Shown here in pieces: positions 10,245 to 21,234 of a DNA stretch of 64,000 bases; the stretch's first letter is position 1, and each line of letters starts with the position of its first letter. Position numbers and translations under genes: made by a program. The notes under the pieces were generated by a model that worked only from the letters and a program-made list of their open reading frames with translations, made no database searches and had not been told where the DNA came from. Origin of the DNA: Begonia masoniana (taxonomy: Eukaryota; Streptophyta; Magnoliopsida; Cucurbitales; Begoniaceae); NCBI GenBank assembly GCA_022432975.1, contig CM039509.1, positions 15,075,790 to 15,139,789 on the forward strand, in the 5' to 3' direction.

Positions 10245-13200
10245 GTGGAAGAAAACGCGAATCTAGTCGCGGAAGATGAGACGAAAGACGACAGCGTTCT
10301 CATGATGACCCAAAAAGGTTCCACTTCAGATAGTGACACAGTATGGTATCTCGACACTAGTGCTAGCAATCATATGTGTGGACACAAACATCTGTTTGTT
10401 GATATGCAAGAGATAAAAGACGGACACGTGTCTTTTGGAGATGCTTCAAAAGTCCAAGTCAAAGGCCAAGGAAAAATATGTTTTTCTAAAAAGGATGGAA
10501 AGGAAGGAACAATGGAAGATGTTTACTATGTTCCCGACTTGAAAAGTAACATTCTCAGCATGGGTCAATTATTGGAGAAGGGATGTTCGGTCTTCATGAA
10601 AGACCGTATGTTGCACTTGAAGGACAAAGATGGCCGCTTGCTCGCACACGTGGAGATGGCAAAGAATCGAATGTTCAAACTCAATTTGAAAAACGTGCAA
10701 GAAAGATGTTTACAAGTAAATATGGAGGACAAAGCATGGTTATGGCATTTACGATTTGGACACTTACATTACGGGGGCCTAAAAGAGTTAGCAAAGAAGG
10801 AAATGGTCCATGGGCTACCTGACATAGACTACACCAAGAAATTTTGCGAGGGATGCGTACTCGGCAAACAAGCAAGGAGTACATTTCAAAAGAAGGCAGA
10901 ATATCGTGCAAGGAGATCTCTCGAGTTGGTACACACCGACATATGCGGCCCAATCACACCGAAATCTCTTAGTGAGAAGAGGTATTTCATTACTTTCATT
11001 GATGATTACACAAGAAAGACTTGGGTTTATTTCTTGAAGGAAAAATCGAAAGCATTTGAAATATTCAAGAAATTTAAGGTGCTAGTGGAGAAGACGACCC
11101 GTTTTCACATCAAAGCTTTACGATCTGATAGAGGCAGAGAGTACATGTCAATCGCTTTCACAAGCTATTGCAAGGAACAAGGAATCAAAAGATTCTTGAC
11201 CACACCTTACTCTCCTCAACAAAATGGTGTGGCCGAAAGAAAAAATCGAACAATTCTCGATATGGTTCGATCGATGTTGAAGAGCAAAAACGTACCAAAA
11301 GAGTTTTGGGCTGAAGCGGTGCAATGTGTTGTATATGTTCAGAATCGATGCCCACATATGATATTGGCAAATCAAACACCGCAACAAGCTTGGAGCGGCC
11401 ATAAACCAACTGTATCACATTTTAAGGTGTTTGGTAGTATAGCTTATGCTTATATACCGGACCAAAGAAGAACCAAACTTGATGATAAAAGCAAGAGGTA
11501 TGTGTTCATCGGGTATGACAAGAAGGCGAAGGCTTTCAAGCTGTTTAACCCAACTAACAAAAAGGTTGTGGTTAGCCGAGATGTACATGTGAATGAAGAA
11601 ATGACATGGGATTGGAAGAACAACCAAAAGGAGGTAACACAAGATAAAGAAAAAGGAGAACCATCAATCGCTGCACCAATAATCACACCATCAATCTCTC
11701 ACGCATCCGACGACGAAGAACAGCCTAGACAACCAAGAATGCGGAGTCTACAAGATTTATACGACTCGACAAGTGAAGTGCATTTGATTTGTTTATTAGC
11801 AGACACGGAGAATATTTCTTTTGAAGAGGCAGTGAATGATAAGAGGTGGAAAGTCGCGATGGATGAAGAAATAAAGGCAATCGAAAAAAATGAAACATGG
11901 GACTTGGTGGAGTTGCCGGAAGGATGTCAACCCATAGGAGTAAAATGGGTGTATAAGAAAAAGATGAATGCCAAAGGAGAGATTGAAAGACACAAAGCAC
12001 TCCTAGTTGCGAAAGGTTATATACAAAAGGAGGGATCGACTATGATGAAATTTTTGCTCCAGTTGCAAGATTGGAGACGATTCGACTTCTTATATCTCAA
12101 GCGGCGCAATTTGAGTGGCCAGTCTATCAAATGGACGTGAAGTCTGCATTTCTAAACGGAGTACTTGAAGAAGAAGTCTATATTGAACAACCTCCTGGAT
12201 TCATGAAAGTCGAAAAGGAGAGCAAAGTCTTGAAATTAAAGAAGGCATTATATGGGCTAAAGCAAGCGCCTCGAGCATGGAACACCTGAATTGACACCCA
12301 CTTCAAGAAGAACGGATTCATACAATGTCCTTATGAACATGCGTTGTACGTGAAGAAAGAAGAAGAGAACTTGTTGCTTGTTGCTCTTTACGTTGATGAT
12401 CTTATCTTCATGGGGAAAAACGAGAAAATGATAGAAGATTTCAAAGAAACCATGATGCGAGAGTTCGAAATGACGGGCTTGGGATTGATGAAGTATTTTC
12501 TTGGTCTTGAGATTAGACAAGAAAAATCTGGAACTTTTGTGTCACAAGAAGCATATGCGAAGGATATTTTGAAGAAGAGCAAGATGGAAAATTGCAAGCC
12601 GGTAGAAACACCGATGGAGCTCGGTACAAAACTCTCTAGGTTTGAGGGAGGAGATCGAGTAAACGTAAGTGACTACCGTAGTTTGGTTGGGAGTCTATGA
12701 TATCTCACATGCACAAGGCCGAACATTGCATATAGTGTCGGCATAGTGAGCCGATACATGGAGGATCCAAAACACTTGCACCTAAAAGCTGTCAATAGAA
12801 TTCTTCGATACATTCGAGGAACGGAGTCACTTGGATTACTCTATACAAAGACAGACGAATACAAGTTGATTGGTTACTCTGACAGTGATTGGTGCGGAGA
12901 TGTAGATGATCGGAAAAGTACAGCGGGATTTGTATTTTATATGGGGAACACGGCATTCACATGGCTCTCGAAGAAACAACCAATCGTGACTTTGTCAACA
13001 TGCGAGGCAGAGTATGTGGCAGCATCTTGGTGTGATCGCCACGCAATTTGGTTAAGAAATTTGCTACATGAATTGAATCTCCAGCAACATAAGGCAACTG
13101 AAATACGAGTTGACAACAAATCAGCAATTGAGTTGGCAAAAAAATCCTGTTCACCATGAAAGGAGTAAGCATATAGATGTTCGTTTCCATTTTATTAAGG

Positions 13201-13370
13201 AACATGTGAAAAAAGGAGAAGTGCAAATGAGTCATGTTGCGAGTCGTGATCAAGTTGCAGACATGTTTACAAAGCCGCTTCCAAGAGTTCTATTTGAAAA
13301 CTTGAAGGAGATGATCAGAATGAAAGATCGAAAAAGTTTGAGTTTAAGGGAGGAATTTGTTGAGAATTAA
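10245..13370 (+). pseudogene. Co-A protease-integrase-RT-RNase H, broken
   Basis: Open in the gag frame from 10245 to about 12035. The protease start is WYLDTSASNHMCG (DTS for DTG or DSG). The integrase zinc-binding histidines and CEGCVLGK follow, then the catalytic core (HTDICGP, RSDRGREYM, YSPQQNGVAERKNR). A one-base loss near 12035 moves the reverse transcriptase to another frame, where the YVDD box is intact (12389-12400). TGA stops lie at 12287-12289 and 12698-12700. One extra A in a run at 13138-13144 shifts the RNase H end, which closes at 13370. The domains are otherwise well kept. Confidence 0.92.
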
Positions 13371-13742
13371 ACTTAAAAAAAGCAGTTTTTGAAACGAAAA
13401 TTTGAGGGTCCTAATGGCATTCATTTCTAACGTGTAACATATGAATTTAAAGCCCTTGAAGTCTACTTTCCAACGGTTTAAGTTTCAGGTCATTTGAGAG
13501 TTTCTTAGAAGAAGTTATGACATTGAAGAGTCAAGAATAAATGTTATGAATAAATGTGATGTTTTATAGTCTTTAATTATGTTTTATGTTATGAATGTAA
13601 AGAGTCAAGCATGACTCTATAAATAGTGCAGTATGTTTGAATGAAAAATAGAGAGAAGTAAAATAAAAACTTTATTTGTGAAGATCATTGTTTGGTGTCC
13701 ATTTTTTCTTCCTCTCAAAAAATAAACAATATTCGAGTGTCA
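13358..13742 (+). repeat. Co-A 3' LTR
   Basis: Direct repeat of the 5' LTR, same length, with TATAAATA at 13618-13625. It is preceded by a purine tract (TTTAAGGGAGGAATT, 13343-13357) that would prime plus-strand synthesis. The pol stop codon (13368-13370) lies just inside it. Confidence 0.95.
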
Positions 13743-14499
13743 ATTTTTAGTTGTTTAGCTCAAAATTATAAATTGTTGTAGGAGCCGAGCATGATGCACG
13801 TGCAAGGCGTTCATCTTTTTATTTTTATTTTCAATTTAAATCATTATTTTGTTTTAAATATTTTCTGATTAATATCATTTTAGCATTTTAATGTTAATTT
13901 ATTAATAATTTTATATCAAAATTGTGCTAAAACGCTCAATTATTTTACTCGCCCTGAAATATGGGTTTTGGGTCAGTCATTACCGCTGATTACATAAATT
14001 TTTGGAATTTTGCAAGAAAACCTAATATTTAAAGGGATGCCAGTCGTCCCTAGCCATTCTAGCTATGAACTCTTCCGTTTTAGCTGCTTCCAAGCTTTAT
14101 GTACTAAATCAAAAATGGAGTTCCACGTAAAGATCGGAAGGGTCGGTGAAGAAGACAATAAGCAGACATGATCTTACAAAACACCGATAGTGTCAAGACA
14201 TGGAAAAAGATCTGCGATGAAAACAGAGATCTATTCGACCTTCGAAAAAAATGTAATACAACATGATAACAATCAAATCTAACCCAACAACATTACAAAC
14301 AATATAAAATGAAGATCTAAACATAAACTGTGTCAAAAAATTAAAGGATAAATATCAATTTCTCCCCTAAAATATGAGGGTGTTTGCAGTTTCTACTTCG
14401 AATTTTAAATTTCGTCAAGTGTCACATTGTACTTTAGTTTATTATCCATCCACACTCTCATATTACCACATCCCTTAAACTCTTACCATGTGCATCGCA
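13743..14499. other. Non-coding spacer
   Basis: AT-rich DNA between Co-A and the GH9 fragment; no gene or element boundary supported. Confidence 0.4.
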
Positions 14500-15000
14500 C
14501 ATGGTTGGCAGAAGGCATCTTCCTTGCAGCACTTTTCGCACAAGAGGGAGTCTTCAAAATCTTCATGGTCCAAGGTGGTGATCAAAATTACAAAATAAAA
14601 CATACTCAGGGTATCGGCTGCCATGGCCGACCAGATAGCTCATTTCCATTGGATTTTTACCCAGTACGTATTCTGCCTGCTTAAATCAGAAAAATAAAAT
14701 CTCGCCCTTCATATCATTTGACTCGTTTACACTCATTTCCATACCTGAGAGGACGCGAAGTTTCGCAGATCATCCGGCCCGTATAATTTTGTGTCACAGT
14801 TTATCGTTTCGATCTCCGACGCCAGCATATAATCGCTGAAAAGAAGAGCTAGAAATGCAGAAGCTACAGAATGCTGCAAAAAGTTATAACTTTCCACCCA
14901 TATTAACCCACCTGCATCAGAACCGCTAAATGGAATAAAAATGGCAGGTTGCTGTATAATCATGGGGAAAAAATGGTACTTCTTGTTCTACTGGAAGTGG
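14500..15000 (-). pseudogene. Glycosyl hydrolase family 9 (endo-1,4-beta-glucanase, KORRIGAN-like) fragment
   Basis: GH9 enzymes cut beta-1,4-glucans in the plant cell wall; the KORRIGAN type is membrane-bound and acts in cellulose synthesis. On the minus strand one exon (about 14930-14749) encodes GGLI, then LQHSVASAFLALLFSDYM, then GPDDLRNFASSQ, and ends at a donor CAG/GTATGG (14748). A second exon follows an acceptor near 14685 and encodes [20 protein letters not shown] and RYPEYV, the conserved GH9 C-terminal block. The catalytic segment expected next is not readable, and Co-B inserted just upstream at 15142. It is therefore a truncated gene or the tail of one split by insertions. Family is seen in the sequence; the KORRIGAN subtype is inferred. 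Confidence 0.75.
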
Positions 15001-15141
15001 CCGTCGGCGAATCTTGTAAAAGCTCACACATAACAGCCTCGGCCTATTTACTGTAAATTTGAAGATCAATATCTTCCGCAGTAGAAGTGTTATCTCCACG
15101 ACCAAATATATGTACGATGAAGATTTTGAATAGGTTCTCCA

Positions 15142-15345
15142 TATTAACGGAAGTACCTTTGCTGTTGTAGTTTAGTTCTTTTAGTCTGATTAGTTTTTAC
15201 TTTTCTGTACCTGTCTTATCATTGCTTTTCCTTTGATACATATGTGTAAGAATTTACAGATGAATATAGAGTTAATTTACAGAGCCATCACTTCTCTTCT
15301 TCTTCACCCTTCTGGTTTTCAAATCTTTAGATTCAAAACTCAACG
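15142..15345 (+). repeat. Co-B 5' LTR
   Basis: Starts TATTAACGG and ends ACTCAACG, directly abutting the primer binding site. Confidence 0.93.
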
Positions 15346-15358
15346 TGGTATCAGAGCC
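15346..15358 (+). promoter_or_regulatory. Co-B primer binding site
   Basis: TGGTATCAGAGCC with no gap after the LTR. The gag ATG (15359) begins immediately after it. Confidence 0.95.
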
Positions 15359-16142
15359 ATGGCATCTTCTAGTTCTATTCCCTCCTCTGCCACTCTCACG
15401 GCCTCTTCTTCCCCTCCTCTCCCTCCGCTTCCCTCAATAAATCAAACATTTACAATGAAGTTAAACAGCACCAATTACCTTGTGTGGAAGACCCAACTGC
15501 TTCATGTTGCCACTGCCAATGGAATCCAACATCTTCTGGACGGTTCCTCTGCTTCACCTCCACAATTTCTGGATGCTCTCTCCTCTCAAATCAACCCGGA
15601 GTTTCTGGTATGGCAACGCTACAACAGTCTCTTTCTCAGCTGAATTTTTGCTTCACTGTCGGAAGAGCTTCTTCCACAAATGATTTCCTTCTCCTTTGCC
15701 CGTGAGGTTTGGTCAGCCCTAGAAAGAGTTTTTGCCTCCTCCTCCTTGGCAAGAATTGCTGACCTAAGGAGTCGCCTTCACTCTCTGTCCAAAGACGGTC
15801 TCTCTGGTTCATGCTATTTTCAAAAGCTCACGGCCATTTACAATACCCTTGCTGCGATTGGAGAACCGGTCTCTTATCGGGATCAAATTCTTTATCTTCT
15901 CAACGGCTTAGGCAGCGAATACAATTCCTTTGTAACCGCAATTACATCGATTAAACCGCGCTAACCAGCCTCCTCTGGAAGAAATCCAAAGCCTCCTTCA
16001 AAGCTTCGACTTCCGTCTCGAACGGCAAAACTCGGTCCTCTCCCTTCCGACGCCGAACCAGATGCAGGCCAACTTCATTGCTCAGCACTTTTTCCGTCCA
16101 CCGTGGAGCCCTCGGCCACCTTTTCAGATGCGCTACCCCCTT
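15359..16142 (+). pseudogene. Co-B gag, upstream part, broken
   Basis: Opens at ATG 15359 (MASSSSIPSS). UBN2-type copia Gag motifs include NYLVWKTQLL, LVWQRYNSLFLS and LRSRLHSLSKDGL. A TGA at 15641-15643 stands where Co-C has Trp, and a +1 shift near 15950 leads to TAA 15962-15964 in the old frame. The Gag sequence continues in the shifted frame up to the Gy-B insertion and resumes after 22477 (zinc knuckle near 22550). Confidence 0.85.
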
Positions 16143-17380
16143 TGACACAAAATCCCTTGGGAAAAGGATCCGTGTTCAAACCCACAAATATTCAAGAAGT
16201 GCTCGGGTGACTAGTGTTGTGCAAACTTAAAATAAAGAGAAGAAAATAATAGAAATAAAGTGCAAGAAACTAAATTAATGCTAGATGATACAATGGCCGA
16301 GAGTTAGATGTTAGATGATGGCATGAAGCATGAAGAAAAAAAAATAAAAGAAAATGAAGAGAAAAGTGGAAGAAGAAGTAATGGAATGAAGGAAATAAAA
16401 ATACAATAAAATAAAGGTGATTTGTGTGGCCGAAATTTAGAGAGTGAATGTGGGTGAAATGTGAAGACGATAAAATAAAGAATACCCTTGGCGGATCCGT
16501 AGAGCGATATTACGGGTTAAGCTCTCGGATAAACGTTTTTCGGGAGGAAAACGACCACCGTAGGCTGGGATTTTCGTCCTCAATCCTAATCCCAATGGAA
16601 AAGGTGAGGGAATAGCTAAGAGCTATCCTAGCAACCCAAACTAGGTTAGCAATGGAGGGCTACTCCACTTGGTTCAAAGAACCAAGGAAAAACTCTAAAG
16701 GTTACCCACCTTAGAAGAGAGAAATAGAAATTTCATAAATGAGCAAATATTGTCATACATGCACCAATGCCATGAATTTATAGAAATCCTAGAGTGGATT
16801 AGGGTTTCCATAAGGATGAATGAATGGTGACCCTTGGATGAAAAAAGATGGATGGCCAAGATCAAAGCAAACAAGCACACATCCTACGGAGGAGATGAAT
16901 GTCATTCCTAAAGGGATCAATGGAGGGAATCTTGCCACATCATCAATCCATGTTACCACTAACTCGTGTACTTGCAAAATCATACCTTTAAATGCGGGCT
17001 CTTCTTTGGGCCATGGATTCCTTTGGGCTCCATTTGTTGTAGACTTTTTCCTTGAATATTTGAGTTGAAATTCTTCAACCCATAATCCACCAACATACAT
17101 CTAACCCTAACCACACAATCTAATGCATGAAATGCAATTATAAAATCCTTACAATAAAGGCGAATGTATGTCAAATAAGTTCAAAAATAAAAATTACAAA
17201 AATAGGGCTCGGGAAGACAAATTCCCATTGGGCTAAGTGATGACTCCTCCAAGCGATCCATATGCAATCCTTCCTCATAAATTTGTCCTACAAAAATAAA
17301 AAACACATAATAAGTATAGAATTTAGATAAGGTAAGGGATTCTACCAAGTTTCTTTTTGTATGCATCCCGAGGCATGTCA
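16143..17380 (-). repeat. Gy-B 3' LTR
   Basis: Same length and ends as the 5' copy; TATA-like element at 16774-16784. The last 200 bp of the element's long frame (17380-17181) are inside it. Confidence 0.95.
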
Positions 17381-19943
17381 TCCTCTCCGGGTGATTTGAG
17401 GGTTTGACCTCAAATCCGTTGGTTGACTTCTTCTCAAGGAGGACTCCAACAATTTCTCGTCTATTAGTTTGTTTATTACTTTTGATAGGTTTGAGTTTGA
17501 AAGCAATGAAGATATGTTCTTTCGTTAGAAATTCTAAATGGCATGGAGGAGGGATGATCTTACTAAAATTTTCTTTGGTAATGGTGGAAAGGTTGAATCC
17601 GCAGGCTACTTTGGAGGGCGTTTGCTCAAAGATGGAATGAAATTTTCCAAAGTAGTCGAATCCGACAATTAGTGAGGTGGGAATGAGAAAGTCCTCCGAC
17701 CAAAGAAATAATTCAATTACACTTAAGACCTCAAAAGAAAATTTTCTTACCAATAGAACCTTAACTCTAGTTCTATGGTAGAATTTGTGGTAATTAAATG
17801 GTGGGGAACAAGGTTTTGGCAAACCACCAATTTGAAGGAAAGAGCGTTGGTTGTCTACAAAGGGAATAAATCTCCTATTCGTTTGTGTAGCTCTAGGAAT
17901 GGTAATAGGAAGGTAAATGATTGGCTCTTGGCCATAGATTAACCTCTTCCTAAGGGATGGAACGGATCGAATAATTTCCTCAAGTTTTGGACGGAAAAGA
18001 AAGGGAGTGATGATCATACTACCGAAACCAAAAATTATTTCATCACTAAATTCCATTTTCTTATGAGGCCAAGTAATTACATTCTCCAATTGGCAAGGCA
18101 ACTCATCGACAAATAAAGGATTGGGGTGTTCCTTGATAATAGAAATGTTCTCAAAATTTGGAAGGGAAGGAAATGACACCTCTTCTTCATACAAGGTATT
18201 ATCATGCCAATTGATATTAAAGGATTCTTGTTTTTCACTCAACCCGCATTTTGATAACAAAAGATTTTCTTTTAATTTTCTTTTTTGGCGGGTGGCCTCA
18301 TCGTGAGCAATTTGCTCGGGGGTCATTGGTAGTAATTTTAACTTTCTTCCTCCAAAGTTAAATGTATAACGGTTGAGGAATCCGTCATAGTTGACTCTAC
18401 GGTTAAAATGCCATGGTCGTCCTAATAAGATATGGCTGGCATTCATTGGGACAACGTCACAAATAATCGAGTCTTGGTATTTTTCTATAGTGAAATCTAC
18501 GGTTACTTGCTTGGTAATCTCACGCTCAATTCTATCGTCCAACCATTGGAGCTTATAAGGTGTAGGATGATTACGGGTTTCAAGTCCTAATTTATCGACC
18601 ATGTCTTGGGAGGCCGCATTTATGCAACTTTCTCCATCAATTATCATAGAACAAACTTTATCTCTTACAGCACATCGACTATGAAATAGATTTTCACGTT
18701 GACAGTCCTTGTCCACGTGCTTAGATGTCAATGCTCGCCTTATGACCAATAATAAGGGTCCATCTTGAGGCTTGCATTCATCGGTTTCTTCTTCGTTTTC
18801 TACTTCTTTTTCATCCTTATCGATTATATTGTATTGGCCTTCATCCTCTTCACTTTCCCATTCACCCGTGGATTCCTTGATGACCATCACACGGTGATTA
18901 GTGCACTCGTTAGCATAGTGCCATTTTCCCAAACATTTGAAGCATTGCACATCTCGTGCTCTAGGTCCTTTAGGTTGGGGTTCTTGGGTTTTGTTCGGTG
19001 GGGGATTGTGAGGGGTGTTTGATGATTTTGGTGGCCAATTTCGATTGAAAGGTCTTTTCTCTTCTTGCTTTTGGATGGATTTCTCGGAATTGAAGTTTCT
19101 AGGTGGAATTTTATTAGGCAAGTCGGTCTTGCGCTTTCTCTTAAGTTGCCTCTCCACCGTGAGGGCCAATTGTATGACCAATTCCATGGTCTCCAATTGT
19201 TGCATTTCTACAAGATCTCCAATGTCACGATTCAAGCCTCTTATGAATCTAGCGATGAGTTGTTCTTGGGGTTCATCAATTGCGCATCGCATGTTAAGGG
19301 TTTCGAATTCGGTAAGATACTCATCTACTGAGAGGCTATTTTGCTTTAACGTGTGAAGTTGATGAAAGAGTTCGTGCTTGTAGTGACGAGGGACGAACCT
19401 ATGGTGCATTAAGTCTTTCATGGAAGTCCAAGTTGTAACGGAAGGTCCTAAGGTTCGAATTCTTTGGGCCTTAAGGTTGGACCACCACAAAGCGGCGTGG
19501 CCCGTGAGTTCAAGAGAGGCTAATTGAATTTTTACTCGCTCGGAGTAATCATGACACTCGAAAACTCTCTCAACTTTATCAACCCAATCTAAATAAGTGT
19601 GCCCGTCACACGTTCCATCGAAAGGGGGAATCGTAATCTTGATGTTGCAGAGGTCGTCGATGTCCCTACGACGATTTGGGCGATACTCTTCATCATCAAC
19701 CCAATCCTCATCCTCCAAATAATAAGATGGTCTCCTTCTACGGGGTTCAGCCCATTCTTCCTCTATGGGTGGTTGTGGAGTATGATTACGACGTCTGGGA
19801 TGTTCGGGAATGATCCTAGAGGAGGTTTCTCGTGAAGGGACTTGTTCATTGGTTTCTCTACGGGGAGGATTGTTTAAAAACGACTGGACTTGTTGGTCAA
19901 GGTCGTTAACTAAGCTCTTTAAGACATCGATTTCTCTTTGCAT
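17181..19943 (-). CDS. Gy-B Gag-protease polyprotein (920 aa)
   Basis: Intact from ATG 19943 to 17181. A basic, low-complexity N-terminus is followed by a retrotransposon Gag domain at about residues 100-280 (YLDWVDKVERVFECH, AALWWSNLK, LIARFIRGLNRDIGDL), a CCHC zinc knuckle near 335 (CFKCLGKWHYANEC), an acidic stretch, and an aspartic-protease-like domain near 430-520 (IIDGESCINAAS and ILLGRPWHF). The active-site loop is DGES rather than DTG or DSG, a variant also seen as DGGS in some plant gypsy proteins. From about 600 onward no pol domain is recognisable. The C-terminal 66 residues are encoded by the 3' LTR and include MGICLPEP. A putative 3' splice site (TTTTTATTTTTGTAG) near 17289 raises the chance that the true C-terminus is spliced. 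Confidence 0.85.
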   Translation of the reverse strand: MQREIDVLKSLVNDLDQQVQSFLNNPPRRETNEQVPSRETSSRIIPEHPRRRNHTPQPPIEEEWAEPRRRRPSYYLEDEDWVDDEEYRPNRRRDIDDLCNIKITIPPFDGTCDGHTYLDWVDKVERVFECHDYSERVKIQLASLELTGHAALWWSNLKAQRIRTLGPSVTTWTSMKDLMHHRFVPRHYKHELFHQLHTLKQNSLSVDEYLTEFETLNMRCAIDEPQEQLIARFIRGLNRDIGDLVEMQQLETMELVIQLALTVERQLKRKRKTDLPNKIPPRNFNSEKSIQKQEEKRPFNRNWPPKSSNTPHNPPPNKTQEPQPKGPRARDVQCFKCLGKWHYANECTNHRVMVIKESTGEWESEEDEGQYNIIDKDEKEVENEEETDECKPQDGPLLLVIRRALTSKHVDKDCQRENLFHSRCAVRDKVCSMIIDGESCINAASQDMVDKLGLETRNHPTPYKLQWLDDRIEREITKQVTVDFTIEKYQDSIICDVVPMNASHILLGRPWHFNRRVNYDGFLNRYTFNFGGRKLKLLPMTPEQIAHDEATRQKRKLKENLLLSKCGLSEKQESFNINWHDNTLYEEEVSFPSLPNFENISIIKEHPNPLFVDELPCQLENVITWPHKKMEFSDEIIFGFGSMIITPFLFRPKLEEIIRSVPSLRKRLIYGQEPIIYLPITIPRATQTNRRFIPFVDNQRSFLQIGGLPKPCSPPFNYHKFYHRTRVKVLLVRKFSFEVLSVIELFLWSEDFLIPTSLIVGFDYFGKFHSIFEQTPSKVACGFNLSTITKENFSKIIPPPCHLEFLTKEHIFIAFKLKPIKSNKQTNRREIVGVLLEKKSTNGFEVKPSNHPERMTCLGMHTKRNLVESLTLSKFYTYYVFFIFVGQIYEEGLHMDRLEESSLSPMGICLPEPYFCNFYF

Positions 19944-21220
19944 GCCTCTTTGAGCGCTAGTTTCACCTTCGTGACGCGTAGGTTCGGGAGGGGAAGTGCC
20001 CCTAGCACGAGTTGGTTCCTTATGGGGTGTGTCACGTGTAAAACCACTCCTATTATATGGTTAATATCTTAGGAAATTTTAAGCACTAAAGGTAAATTCT
20101 TATCTAAGACGATAATAAAATAGGGGTCATGCTCACTTATCAATTAAAATTTGGTAATCAAATAAACAACTTAGATTACAATAATATTTGGCAACAACTA
20201 ATTTAGAAATAAGATTTTCAATACGTGCAAGTATCACAATTTCAATCAAATTCCAAAAATTAATCGACTTTAAGCTAAAATCACTTAAGATAATATTAAT
20301 GCAAGCTAAATAACTTTAAAAACAGCAAGTAATAACATTAAAACACAGATTTTATCAAGATTAACATGCTGAATTTTTTAAGCTAAATAGAGCAGAATTT
20401 TCCTAAGTGCACAATTTTCTTTATAGCCGATTTAAATATAACATTAATTATTCTTGTAATTCAAATTTTGTGCAATTAAATTACAGCATATAATATATGA
20501 ATTATAAGCTAAATCCAAGTGCAAACATTCAGCAATTAACAAGGAAATCCGAGGCAAGAATACTAGAGAAACCGAATAAGGAAACAACACCAACAATCCG
20601 ATTTTATACCCTTAATTCTAGGCCGATTTCATGCCAAATTTAATTCAGATTTTATGCTAAATTATAGGCAATCTCAGATGCAAAAATCATGATTCAAATC
20701 TAACATAATAGGATAGAAATTTTGAGGCAAGGATTATAAAAAAAACCGAGATGAAAACAACATGTAAACCGATTTTTGTAGCTTTCATTTTAGGGCCGAA
20801 TTTCATGCATCATTCAATTTCAGAATTTATACTAAGTTACTAGCCAATATTAAGATGTCATTCAAGGTCCATAAACAAGAAAATATGCTAAGAAAAATGA
20901 GGCAATAATTGCACAAATTTGAGGAAAAAGATGAACATAAACCGAGAGCAAGATGAAGAGAAAAACCGAGAAAAGATGAAAGAAAAAGAGGTGCCTACCT
21001 TTGGCCGAAATTTTGTAGCATTGCATACCACATTTTAACAAGATATTCAAGAATTAAATGATAAGAAATATGGCAGCAATTATATTAGCAAGGTTAGCAC
21101 AAAGTTAGCACAAGATAAATAAGAAAATAATGCAAGGAAAGGAAATGAGCCGCTATCCCGGTTTTGTGCCGAATTTTGACTATTTTTATAGCCACTAAAA
21201 CGCATTTGGGAAGCCTTGTG
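19944..21220 (-). other. Gy-B untranslated leader
   Basis: The 1.28 kb between the primer binding site and gag has no open frame of note. It is AT-rich with A-rich runs, as is common for gypsy leaders. Confidence 0.6.
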
Positions 21221-21232
21221 GCTCTGATACCA
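21221..21232 (-). promoter_or_regulatory. Gy-B primer binding site
   Basis: TGGTATCAGAGC on the minus strand, two bases from the 5' LTR. Confidence 0.95.
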
Positions 21233-21234
21233 CT

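Larger units (their letters stand above)
8927..13742 (+). mobile_element. Co-A: full-length Ty1/copia element, defective
   Basis: Two 385-bp LTRs (8927-9311 and 13358-13742) flank a primer binding site, one gag-pol line and a purine-rich tract. The target duplication is ATTTT (8922-8926 and 13743-13747). The LTRs differ at about nine positions by eye (about 2.3%), so insertion is fairly recent. Domain order is gag, protease, integrase, reverse transcriptase, RNase H, which is copia order. The coding line holds six in-frame stops and two single-base frameshifts, so the copy is non-autonomous today. Confidence 0.96.
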
